Shown: in pieces, positions 1 to 8,115 of the stretch
Layout of the letters: the number at the start of each line of letters is the position of its first letter
Position numbering within the stretch: the first letter of the stretch is position 1
Assembly: GCF_026410925.1 (NCBI RefSeq)
Contig: NZ_CP112972.1
Span: forward strand, 248,001-312,000
Source: Halovenus salina
GTDB taxonomy: Archaea; Halobacteriota; Halobacteria; Halobacteriales; Haloarculaceae
Direction of reading: 5' to 3'
Length of the DNA: 64,000 nt
Made by a program: the position numbers and the translations under genes
Notes under the pieces: model-generated
The model's input: only the letters and a program-made list of their open reading frames with translations
Databases searched by the model: none
What the model was told of the DNA's origin: nothing

Positions 1-1729
1 GGGCCGACTCGACCAGGAGTCCAAAGCCGGCCAGGTCGGGACACCACTCCCCGAAGACGAACGGGCCTACTTCGAGCGGTTCTACGCAGCAATCGAGAAC
101 GAGCGCCAGGAGGTCCACCGCGAGTACGCCAAGCTCTGGGAACAGGGTCCCGACGAGCGGGCTGACGACGACCGGGCGCTCGTCGACCTCGAACCGACAG
201 GGCGACAGCAGTTAGAGGACGGCCGCTGGGAACTTCGTGCCCGCGGGACCGGTGCCGTCTCGAAGATTCGAACGGGCGATGTCGTCCTCGCCAGCGACGG
301 AGACCCCATCGGCGGCGCTGCCGAACTCGCCAGAGTCGAACGGCTCGGCTCCGCCGACAGCGACGAAATCGTGGTGACGGCCGACGAGCCGGTCGACCTC
401 CGCCGCCTCGATGTCTACCCCTCCGAACTCTCGGCTGACCGGCTGCTCACCTCGCTACACGATGCCCTGCTCTTGCAGCCCCCGGAGTGGAAGGACCCGC
501 TGTTCGAGCGACGAGCGCCGGCGTTCGACAGGCCCGAGGAAACCTTCGTCGACAACAACGAGGCACAGGACGACGCCGTCCGGGCTGCCGTCGGGGCCCA
601 GGACTTCGCGCTCGTCCACGGGCCACCGGGGACGGGCAAGACATACACCCTGGCCCGCATCGTGTCGGAGTTACTCGACCGCGACCAGCGGGTACTCGTC
701 TCGGCGTTCACGAATCGCGCGGTCGACAACGCCCTCGAAACCCTCGAAGACGAGGGGATCTCCGATATCGTCCGATACGGGACCGAGAGCGGCGTCCGAG
801 AGGACATGCAGGAGTATCGGCTCGAACAGTCTGGGGACCCCGACGACTGTGCAGGGACTCTGCAGGAAGCGTCGGTCGTCGCGGCGACTACCGCCTCGTG
901 TGGCTCTCGTGCGGTGAAAACACAGGAGTTCGACGTTGCCGTCGTCGACGAGGCTGGACAGCTGACCGAGCCAGGAACACTCGCCGCTATCGCGCGAGCC
1001 AACCGGTTCGTTCTTGTCGGCGACCACCAGCAGTTACCGCCCGTCGTCCAAGCCGACCAGGGCGAAGTACAGGGTGTCTTGGATGCCTCGGATGACGGCC
1101 GACCGCAAGCCGACCTCGGGGAGTCGCTGTTCGAGCGGCTCATCGAGACCTACCCCGATTCCGGTGTCCTGCTCGACCGCCAGTACCGGATGACACAGCG
1201 CATCCAGGCGTTCCCTTCGGCGGAGTTTTACGACGGACAACTGCGGCCCGCGACCGCCGAGGTGGCTGGACAGTCACTCGTCGACCTCGATGGCGTGACG
1301 GTCGACGAACTTCCCGAGCGCCTGCACGATGCCGTCACGTTCGTCGACCCCGACGGAACACAGGTCGGTAACACCAACCCCGAGGAGGCCGAGACGGTCA
1401 CTGACCTCGTCGCGACGTATCTCGACGCCGGTGTCGAGCCAGACGATATCGGCGTTATCGCGCCGTTCCGGGCGCAGGTCGCCGAGATTCGGAAGGCCCT
1501 TCCGGAGAGTGTCACCGTCGATACTGTCGACCGATTCCAGGGGTCGAGCAAACAGGTCATCCTCGTCTCGTTCGTGACGACCGGAGCCCTCGACGGCCCA
1601 ATCTTCGAGGACTACCGGCGCATCAACGTCGCACTCACCCGGGCGAAGAAAGGACTCGTGTTGGTTGGAGACACAGATTCGCTGTCCCAGGACGACCGCT
1701 ACCGGCGGATGGTCGAGTGGGCCAGTTGA
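1..1729 (+). CDS. Superfamily 1 helicase, Dna2/Upf1-like (3' part)
   Basis: The reading frame is open from the first bases of the window, so the 5' end is missing. The visible part holds an ordered set of SF1 helicase motifs: Walker [11 protein letters not shown], Walker B VVDEAGQ, motif III GDHQQLPPV, the RQYRM box, VDRFQGSSKQ (motif V) and VALTRAKKG (motif VI). This order is that of the AAA_11/AAA_12 Dna2-Upf1 helicases, which unwind DNA or RNA 5'-3'. Haloarchaeal Dna2 homologues are around 900 residues, so a nuclease or other N-terminal domain may lie upstream. The identification as a helicase is firm; the Dna2 assignment is inferred. Confidence 0.85.
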   Translation, partial: GRLDQESKAGQVGTPLPEDERAYFERFYAAIENERQEVHREYAKLWEQGPDERADDDRALVDLEPTGRQQLEDGRWELRARGTGAVSKIRTGDVVLASDGDPIGGAAELARVERLGSADSDEIVVTADEPVDLRRLDVYPSELSADRLLTSLHDALLLQPPEWKDPLFERRAPAFDRPEETFVDNNEAQDDAVRAAVGAQDFALVHGPPGTGKTYTLARIVSELLDRDQRVLVSAFTNRAVDNALETLEDEGISDIVRYGTESGVREDMQEYRLEQSGDPDDCAGTLQEASVVAATTASCGSRAVKTQEFDVAVVDEAGQLTEPGTLAAIARANRFVLVGDHQQLPPVVQADQGEVQGVLDASDDGRPQADLGESLFERLIETYPDSGVLLDRQYRMTQRIQAFPSAEFYDGQLRPATAEVAGQSLVDLDGVTVDELPERLHDAVTFVDPDGTQVGNTNPEEAETVTDLVATYLDAGVEPDDIGVIAPFRAQVAEIRKALPESVTVDTVDRFQGSSKQVILVSFVTTGALDGPIFEDYRRINVALTRAKKGLVLVGDTDSLSQDDRYRRMVEWAS

Positions 1730-1756
1730 GTTGCCGCTGGAGCGACGAACCAACAG

Positions 1757-1764
1757 TTTTTATG
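1757..1764 (+). promoter_or_regulatory. TATA box of the 1790 membrane protein gene
   Basis: TTTTTATG is centred about 29 nt before the ATG at 1790. This is the spacing of a leaderless haloarchaeal transcript and supports that start. Confidence 0.5.
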
Positions 1765-1789
1765 CCAATTTACCAATGTATTCGGACAA

Positions 1790-2656
1790 ATGGCGGAGAC
1801 GTCGAACACCCTGTCACAGAGAGCAGACCCCACGCCTGACCTGGGGTTTCGGCTCGCTGTCGGTGGCTACACCGGAACGGTACTCGCTGGGGTGCTCGTA
1901 TTCGGTCTCTCGCTTGCAGGTATCATCGACGTTGCCGGACTCGGTGTCTCGGCAGTCGTCGCGTTCCTCTCGGGGGCGGTTCTCGGAATACTGGCAATCC
2001 CTCGGACTCGGGACGGTCCCGAACGGCTTGGACGGTCGCGGCTGCGGTACGCCCTCGTCGCGCCGAGCCTCGTTCTCCTGGCTGGAACCGCAGTCGCGTG
2101 GTTGCTGGCTCTCGGTTCGACCGCTGTCACCGTGGGAGTGTTCGCAACGCTGCTGTCGGCGTCTCCGGCCTTTCTCGTGGTGATGATGGCCAGGAGCCGA
2201 TACGTCAGGCGACAGTATCTCTCCTCAGAGGCCGCCGTCACCTGGCAGGCGACATCGTCACCTGCAGCCAGGCGACAGCGGTTGACCCTCAGTGTAGTCG
2301 TCCTCCTCGGGACCGGCGTGTTACTCGCTGTTGATACCGTTGTCTCCGTTGGCTACCACGTTCTGGCCCCCGCTCTCGGCGGCATCGGAGGGTCGTTGCT
2401 CGGCATAAGCGTCCGGACCGACCGCTTTCGGGTGTACGAGGGCGGTATCGAAATCGAGCATCCGGCCTCGAACCGATTCATTCCGTGGCGGCAGTTTGAG
2501 GGGTACCAGGTCAATGACGACGAGCTCCGACTGGTCCGCAGATGGTGGCCCGACCACCGCCACGACCTCGGCCGCATCGACGACCCTGTTGCAGTCGTCG
2601 ATGCCCTCGAAGACCACCTCGACTGTCTCGGTGACGAGCAGTTCACGACAGGGTGA
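1790..2656 (+). CDS. Membrane protein with C-terminal PH-like domain
   Basis: The 288-residue protein has about five hydrophobic helices (roughly residues 22-47, 52-72, 88-112, 115-133 and 165-200). A soluble tail follows (about 210-285) whose pattern (RVYEGGIEIE, FIPWRQFEGYQV, ELRLVRRWW) is like the bacterial PH / YdbT-type domains found on small membrane proteins. No catalytic motif is visible and the function is unknown. The ATG is supported by a TATA box. The gene end touches an alternative GTG start of the next gene (4-nt overlap), so the two may be translated together. Confidence 0.6.
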   Translation: MAETSNTLSQRADPTPDLGFRLAVGGYTGTVLAGVLVFGLSLAGIIDVAGLGVSAVVAFLSGAVLGILAIPRTRDGPERLGRSRLRYALVAPSLVLLAGTAVAWLLALGSTAVTVGVFATLLSASPAFLVVMMARSRYVRRQYLSSEAAVTWQATSSPAARRQRLTLSVVVLLGTGVLLAVDTVVSVGYHVLAPALGGIGGSLLGISVRTDRFRVYEGGIEIEHPASNRFIPWRQFEGYQVNDDELRLVRRWWPDHRHDLGRIDDPVAVVDALEDHLDCLGDEQFTTG

Positions 2657-2694
2657 CCAGAACTGACTTTCGCTGGGCCGCCCAATCGGAGGGT

Positions 2695-3915
2695 ATGGTC
2701 GAAGTCCCCTTCGGAGATAGTCATATCGACGTGTCGCTGCCGGACTGTTCGGTGACAGTCGCGACGCCCGAGGGTCGCGAACCCGTAGACGTTCGTTCGG
2801 CGGCCCGCGACGCAGTCTCGGACCCGAGCGGCCCGCCGCTGGCCGAACGCGTTGCTCCTGGAGAGGACGTCTGTATCGTCGTCACGGATATCACACGCTC
2901 GACGCCCGAGCAGGTCCTGCTCGACGTTCTCGTTAATGAACTCACTGATGCGGGTATCGACCGAGAGGCTATCTCGGTCGTTGTCGGACTCGGATTACAC
3001 CGGCCGCTGACAGACGACGAGATGACCGAACTGCTCGGGGAGTACGCCGACCTCGCGGTAAACCACGACCCCGACCAGACGGTTCGGGTTGGTGAAGTCG
3101 ACGGCTGCCCAATCGAGCTGTTCGAGCCCGCGGCCGAGGCCGACAACCTGATTTCGACGGGGATGGTCGAACCACACCAGTACGCTGGCTTCTCTGGCGG
3201 CGCAAAGACTGCCGTCATCGGGGCTGCCGGCGAGTCACAGATACGCTACACGCACGGCCCAGAGCTCCTGAGCCGAGACGGCGTCCGGCTTGGCCGTATC
3301 GAGGACAACCCATTCCGGTCGTTTCTGGACCGCGCCGGTGACGCTGCTGGCGTCGAGTTCTGTCTGAACGTCACCCACGGTCCTGACGGCATCATGGCCG
3401 CCCGTGCCGGCGACCCGCGAGCCGTCGTTTCAGAGCTCGCCGAGGTCGCACTCGATGCGCTCGCCGTCGACGTAGACGAAGAGTACGACGCCGTCGTCGC
3501 CGGCGTCGGTGCACCCAAGGATGCCAACCTCTATCAGACGACGAGAGCGGCCACCTACGTCATTCTCGGTGCGAACAATCCCCTTCGAGCGGATGGGCGC
3601 GTCGTCGTCCCGGCAGCGCTCGGAGAAGGCGCTGGTGAGGGGACGGGCGAACAGCGTTTCTACGAGCGGCTCTCGACGGCGACCGACGCCGAGTCGCTGT
3701 TCGAGGAGATGAAAGACGGATACGAACCCGGCGCACAGCGAGCGTTCGTCGTCGCCCGGAGTCTCCGCGAGCACGACGTCTGGGTGACCAACTCACAGAA
3801 CCCGGCTGTCGTCGAGGAGTGTCTGCTGTCCAGTGCTCCCAATGTCGCTGATGCTATCGAACCCGGCAGTGACGTTCTCGTCGTTCCTGAAAGTCTCGAT
3901 ACCCTGCTGCGATAG
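2695..3915 (+). CDS. larA: Nickel-dependent lactate racemase LarA family
   Basis: LarA interconverts D- and L-lactate, or related 2-hydroxyacids in paralogues, with a nickel-pincer nucleotide cofactor bound to a lysine. The key residues of the Lactobacillus plantarum enzyme can be placed: the GLHRP histidine, then HQYAGFSGGAK, where His and the cofactor lysine are ten apart, and a His sixteen residues after the lysine (YTHGPE), exactly the known spacing. From the ATG at 2695 the protein is 406 aa and begins with the usual first beta strand. A GTG at 2653, overlapping the upstream gene by 4 nt, would add 14 residues. No cofactor genes (larB, larC, larE) are in the window. The substrate could be another 2-hydroxyacid. 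Confidence 0.82.
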   Translation: MVEVPFGDSHIDVSLPDCSVTVATPEGREPVDVRSAARDAVSDPSGPPLAERVAPGEDVCIVVTDITRSTPEQVLLDVLVNELTDAGIDREAISVVVGLGLHRPLTDDEMTELLGEYADLAVNHDPDQTVRVGEVDGCPIELFEPAAEADNLISTGMVEPHQYAGFSGGAKTAVIGAAGESQIRYTHGPELLSRDGVRLGRIEDNPFRSFLDRAGDAAGVEFCLNVTHGPDGIMAARAGDPRAVVSELAEVALDALAVDVDEEYDAVVAGVGAPKDANLYQTTRAATYVILGANNPLRADGRVVVPAALGEGAGEGTGEQRFYERLSTATDAESLFEEMKDGYEPGAQRAFVVARSLREHDVWVTNSQNPAVVEECLLSSAPNVADAIEPGSDVLVVPESLDTLLR

Positions 3916-3938
3916 TAGGTCTTTATTACTAGCATGTA

Positions 3939-3958
3939 ATCGAGACAATACTCTCGAT
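3939..3958. other. Short perfect hairpin after larA
   Basis: ATCGAGA and TCTCGAT form a perfect 7-bp inverted repeat with a 6-nt spacer, 24 nt after the larA stop codon. It could be a terminator stem or an operator for the ABC genes downstream. No T-run follows, so termination is uncertain. Confidence 0.35.
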
Positions 3959-4008
3959 AGCTAGCCTACATGGATAGCAGGAAAGAGATAGTTGGTACAG
4001 GTAGAGTA

Positions 4009-4101
4009 ATGAGCATCGAACAGTTTGCCGACGCGGCGTACTTGACACCGCGCCAGCATGGGTCAGCAACCGGGCGAGAGAGAGCTGGAGGGTCGAACTG
4101 A
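4009..4101 (+). CDS. Possible 30-codon leader peptide upstream of ABC exporter
   Basis: A short frame starts with ATG ([12 protein letters not shown]...) and its TGA overlaps the ATG of the ABC ATPase gene as TGATG. Such an overlap often means translational coupling. A Shine-Dalgarno-like GGAGGG at 4087-4092 lies 8 nt before the ATPase start, so that gene is probably not leaderless and has a transcribed leader in which this frame lies. No homologue is recognised and it may be chance. Confidence 0.25.
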   Translation: MSIEQFADAAYLTPRQHGSATGRERAGGSN

Positions 4102-4829
4102 TGGCAGCAACAGAGACACAGCGACCGGAACATACCGAAGCAGTCGTAGAGTTGTCGTCGGTCCGGCGGACGTATTATCTGGGCGAGCCGGTAGACGCAC
4201 TGGATGGTGTATCGCTCTCATTGCCGGAGGGGTCGTTCACGGCGGTGATGGGTCCCAGCGGGTCGGGGAAGTCGACGCTGATGAACATGATCGGCTGTCT
4301 GGATACGCCCGACGAGGGAACGGTGACGGTCAACAATCAGGACGTGGGCTCGCTCTCGGACGGGAAGCGAGCACGCCTTCGCGGGGCGGAGTTGGGCTTT
4401 ATTTTTCAGCAGTTCAATCTACTGCCGCGGTTGAGGGCTGCTGAGAACGTGACACTCCCGATGGTGTTCCAGAATGTCGTCGACGAGGGCCGGCGCGAGC
4501 GCGCGGAAGACCTGCTCTCTCGGGTGGGACTTGGTGACCGCCTGGACCACACACCGCCGGAACTGTCAGGCGGCCAGCGCCAGCGCGTCGCCATCGCCCG
4601 CGCCCTGGTCAACGAACCCTCGCTGTTGCTTGCCGACGAGCCGACCGGCAACCTCGATACGGAGACGGGCAGTACCATCATGGGCCTCTTTGAGGAACTG
4701 AATCAAGAGGGCCGGACGATTCTGATGGTCACCCACGAGCGCCACATCGCCGAACACGCCGACCGCATCGTCCACTTGGTCGACGGCCAGATCGAGGAAA
4801 TCGAAGAACTGGGGGGTGATACGGCATGA
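4101..4829 (+). CDS. ABC transporter ATP-binding protein (MacB/LolD type)
   Basis: This is the cytoplasmic ATPase of a MacB/LolCDE-type ABC exporter. It shows Walker [10 protein letters not shown] (about residues 51-59), the Q-loop [10 protein letters not shown], the signature LSGGQRQR, Walker [13 protein letters not shown] and the H-loop MVTHERH. The GNLD ending is typical of the LolD/MacB class. Length is 242 aa, normal for the family. The stop codon overlaps the start of the permease gene by 4 nt (ATGA), so both subunits are made together. A Shine-Dalgarno-like GGAGGG precedes the ATG. The cargo cannot be told. Confidence 0.9.
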   Translation: MAATETQRPEHTEAVVELSSVRRTYYLGEPVDALDGVSLSLPEGSFTAVMGPSGSGKSTLMNMIGCLDTPDEGTVTVNNQDVGSLSDGKRARLRGAELGFIFQQFNLLPRLRAAENVTLPMVFQNVVDEGRRERAEDLLSRVGLGDRLDHTPPELSGGQRQRVAIARALVNEPSLLLADEPTGNLDTETGSTIMGLFEELNQEGRTILMVTHERHIAEHADRIVHLVDGQIEEIEELGGDTA

Positions 4830-6046
4830 AACTCACCGAGAGCCTGCGCATCTCCTGGCGTGCCATCACCGGCCACAAGCTCCGCTCCACGCTGACTGCC
4901 GTCGGAGTCATCATCGGTATTGCGGCGGTCATCGTCTTCATGGTGTTGGGCGGTGCCTTCGAGCAGAACATCATCCAGGATTTCGAGGATGATGACGGTG
5001 AGCCGGGGATGCTGGTCAACACGCAACAGACCGGCAACGGCGGCTTCCGGTTCATTCCTGACCCGATTTACACCGAGACCGACGTTGCGAATCTCGAATC
5101 GATAGACGGGGTGGATTTCGTCGGCCCCGAGGCACGCCTGTCCGCGAGCCAGTTCGTCGTCGGAGACACTCGCCAGACCGGCGGCTTCAGCGTACAGGCG
5201 GTTTCGCCTGATCAGTACGACTCCGGGGACATGCTGGACGGTGAACTATTCGACGGTGGCGACGAAGCGATTCTCACGCAGGCCCTGGTCAATATGACCG
5301 ACGGCCAGGCCTTGGTGGGCGATCAGATACGCGTCAGCTTCGACGACGGCACGGCCGAGGAGTTCATGGTCACCGGCATCGTCGAGGAGAGCTTCGGAAC
5401 TGGGCCGAGCGCGGGCATCTATCTCTCGCTCGACCACCACTACAACACCACGATCGAGACGCCTAGAGGGACCGAAGAGAAAGCCTACAGCTCGCTGATT
5501 ATCGGAGCCGAAGACGCTGCTGTCGTCGACGATATTAAGACACAGGCGACGGAGTACTTCGAGACCGAGGCCGACGCAACAGCGCTGAAACAAGACGGCA
5601 CCGATATTCGGGTCCAGACTATCGACGACGCCGTCGACCAGATTACGAACGTCATCGACCAGCTAACGGCGTTCATCGGGGGCATCGCGGCCATCTCGCT
5701 GATTGTCGGCTCCATCGGCATCGCGAACATCATGATCGTGAGCGTCACCGAGCGGACCCGCGAAATCGGTATCATGAAAGCCGTCGGGGCGCGCAAACGC
5801 GACATCATCCAGTTGTTCCTCATCGAATCGAGCATCCTCGGTGCTGTCGGCGCGTTACTCGGGGTGCTCGTCGGCATCGGCGTCGGCTACCTTGGGGTGA
5901 CGCTCATCGGCTGGCCGATGGTCTACCCGGTGGACTGGGTGGTCATCGCCGTTGCCGTCGGTCTCGGCGTCGGGGTCCTCTCAGGTATCTATCCTGCGTG
6001 GCGGGCCGCCAGGGTTGACCCGATTGAGGCACTTCGCCACGAGTAG
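4826..6046 (+). CDS. ABC transporter permease (FtsX/MacB-like)
   Basis: This is the membrane partner of the ATPase just upstream. The 406-residue protein has the MacB topology: one N-terminal membrane helix (about residues 20-43), a large outside domain of the MacB_PCD type (about 44-275), then three C-terminal helices of the FtsX domain. The conserved FtsX segment [21 protein letters not shown] lies in the loop between helices 2 and 3, and the end ([17 protein letters not shown]) is characteristic of the family. Such pairs expel peptides, lipids or antibiotics, or act on surface proteins. The substrate is unknown. Confidence 0.9.
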   Translation: MKLTESLRISWRAITGHKLRSTLTAVGVIIGIAAVIVFMVLGGAFEQNIIQDFEDDDGEPGMLVNTQQTGNGGFRFIPDPIYTETDVANLESIDGVDFVGPEARLSASQFVVGDTRQTGGFSVQAVSPDQYDSGDMLDGELFDGGDEAILTQALVNMTDGQALVGDQIRVSFDDGTAEEFMVTGIVEESFGTGPSAGIYLSLDHHYNTTIETPRGTEEKAYSSLIIGAEDAAVVDDIKTQATEYFETEADATALKQDGTDIRVQTIDDAVDQITNVIDQLTAFIGGIAAISLIVGSIGIANIMIVSVTERTREIGIMKAVGARKRDIIQLFLIESSILGAVGALLGVLVGIGVGYLGVTLIGWPMVYPVDWVVIAVAVGLGVGVLSGIYPAWRAARVDPIEALRHE

Positions 6047-6061
6047 CGCGCTCGGAAACTG

Positions 6062-7867
6062 CTATTTTCGCCGCCGCCCTCTGCCAAAGAGCCGTTCGCG
6101 AATGCCACGGTTCGAGGGTCGCTCGGCCAGTAGCACCGAGCTGTCGACGTGGTCGACGACATCGAGGTGAAGCGAGTCTGTCACCAGCCGCGCGAGCAGT
6201 CCGCGTTCGGTTGCTCCAATCAGCACCATCGTTTCGTCGTCGGCCTCGCGGATGATTGCGTCTTCGACGTCTCCCCCATCATCGACGATGAACGTCGCGT
6301 CTTCCAGGTCGTGCTCATCTGCCCAGGTCCGAAGGAACTGCTCGCCGGCCTCGCGCTCTGCGGGGGTCTCGACGACGTGGAGCAACGACACCTCTACATC
6401 GTCGGTCAGCTGGAGCATCCGTGCCGTCTGTGCGCTCAGGTCCGAGTCCGGGCCGCCTGCGGTCGGGATAAGGATTCGCGAGGCGTCGAGGCCACGGTCC
6501 CGCGCAACCAGGAAATCACATGGGAGCCTGTTGGTCAACTCGTCGAGATAGCCCTCGGCACGGGCGGAGTTCCAGACCTTTTCTTTGTCCCAGTCCATCA
6601 CGACGAGGTCCGGGTTCGTTCGGCGTGCGCGGTCGAAAATCTCGGTGAACGAGCGCGGCGAGACAATCGTCGACGTATCGACTCGCACGTCGTGGCGCTC
6701 TCCCAGACGGTCGAAGTCCTCAAGCAACCGCTCGGATTCCCGGATGATTCGGTCGTGTTGACGGCTGTTTGCGCTGACCGAAATGTCCTTTGGTGCCTGC
6801 ACGACGTGAACAACGTGTACACACCCGTTCTCGCGGGTCCCTGCAATCTTGGCGGCGAAGTCGACGAGACGTTGTTCGGTACGGGGGTTCGCAATCGGGA
6901 CCAGAATGCGATAGGAGTCGGGGTCTCTGGCGATCTCTTCGAGTGTGTCGACTAAAGGCACGTACGACCGCCCGGCCAGGTTCCCAAGCAACAGCTCGCG
7001 CGTCGTGAGTCGGCGGACGTTCTCGAACCGTGCGATCTCGAGGCGTTGCTCGCTGGTCTGGTAGTAGTTGACGACAGTGACCAACAGAATCCCTCCGAGG
7101 GTGTTTCCAACAAGCACCGGAGCGACGAATTCGGTCAATCCGACGCCGACTGCGAGGTCGGTGACCAACACCAGGTAGATAACCTCTGTAAAGGAGACCA
7201 CCACGTGAAACAGGTTCCCCAGCGGAATCGCAAGGAAGGCGAGATAGACGATAGCCAGCCTCGATATCGTATCACTCGCAGCGAATATCATCCAGACGAC
7301 TCCGGCGACGATGAGCCCCGCAAACGCCGCCTTGAAAAAGAGGTCCCAGACCGGCGTCTTCAGTCCCTTTTCAGCGATTTCGATGGCGACTGTCTTCGTC
7401 TGCTCGTCGAAGACGCCGCCGTATGCGAGTGCGAGCGCACCGAGGCCGCCCCCGGCGAAGTTGCCTGCGAGAACGACCAGCCAGTGTCGAAACAACGCCG
7501 GAACAGAACTCAGTCGTTCGAGTGTCAGCGCCACCGGCGGCAGCGTGTTCTCCGTGTAGAGCTGGTAGCCGCCGATGATGATGTAAATAAATCCCAGCGG
7601 ATACAGAAGCACTGCGATGACGCTGCTGTCGGCTTTTGCCGACATTGAGGCATAGAGTAAGTACGTAATCGTGATAGCGAATCCGGCGGCGAGCGCGCTG
7701 AAAAACAGCTCCCGGGTGTTCGATGTCACCTCGTGTTCGGCGTCCGCAACGATGCGCTGGAACACCTCGTCAGAGGAGAACTTATCTGGCAGGACCTTAC
7801 CCGTCGCTGGTGCTCCGTGCTCGGACCCCTCGGCCGAGACGGATTCTTCCTGCTTGGAATCGTTCAT
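6062..7867 (-). CDS. Formate/nitrite transporter-like channel fused to two UspA domains
   Basis: The N-terminal part (about residues 45-280) has six hydrophobic helices in the pattern of the FNT (FocA/NirC) channel family, which passes formate, nitrite or similar small anions. The C-terminal part (about 320-595) carries two universal-stress-protein-like segments, each with an ILVPIA/ILIPTAGG-type first strand and alternating beta/alpha structure. The result is 601 aa, about twice a plain FNT protein. The ATG at 7867 is preferred over a GTG at 7876 because a TATA box lies 28 nt upstream of the ATG. The Usp domains may sense nucleotide or stress state and gate the channel; that is inference. 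Confidence 0.8.
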   Translation of the reverse strand: MNDSKQEESVSAEGSEHGAPATGKVLPDKFSSDEVFQRIVADAEHEVTSNTRELFFSALAAGFAITITYLLYASMSAKADSSVIAVLLYPLGFIYIIIGGYQLYTENTLPPVALTLERLSSVPALFRHWLVVLAGNFAGGGLGALALAYGGVFDEQTKTVAIEIAEKGLKTPVWDLFFKAAFAGLIVAGVVWMIFAASDTISRLAIVYLAFLAIPLGNLFHVVVSFTEVIYLVLVTDLAVGVGLTEFVAPVLVGNTLGGILLVTVVNYYQTSEQRLEIARFENVRRLTTRELLLGNLAGRSYVPLVDTLEEIARDPDSYRILVPIANPRTEQRLVDFAAKIAGTRENGCVHVVHVVQAPKDISVSANSRQHDRIIRESERLLEDFDRLGERHDVRVDTSTIVSPRSFTEIFDRARRTNPDLVVMDWDKEKVWNSARAEGYLDELTNRLPCDFLVARDRGLDASRILIPTAGGPDSDLSAQTARMLQLTDDVEVSLLHVVETPAEREAGEQFLRTWADEHDLEDATFIVDDGGDVEDAIIREADDETMVLIGATERGLLARLVTDSLHLDVVDHVDSSVLLAERPSNRGIRERLFGRGRRRK

Positions 7868-7890
7868 TGCCTCCACAGTCAGATGCGATA

Positions 7891-7898
7891 CGTATAAC
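7891..7898 (-). promoter_or_regulatory. TATA box of FNT-Usp gene
   Basis: On the minus strand GTTATACG is centred about 28 nt before the ATG at 7867, which fits a leaderless transcript. Confidence 0.45.
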
Positions 7899-8115
7899 GG
7901 TTATCTTCCCCCAGAACACCGCCGACGTCGACTTTTTCGAGCGGGCCGACCGTGACGGCAGTGAACCGGTCGTTCCTGTTGTGACGGCTCGTTCAACCGT
8001 CAGTCGTAGTGATTATTGCGGTGATTCTCGGACCAACTTCACTGAAGCAGATGTGTCACAGCCCGAGGCGGGGAACAGGCGACACCACGACGGAAACAAC
8101 TCGCAATAATCAGTA

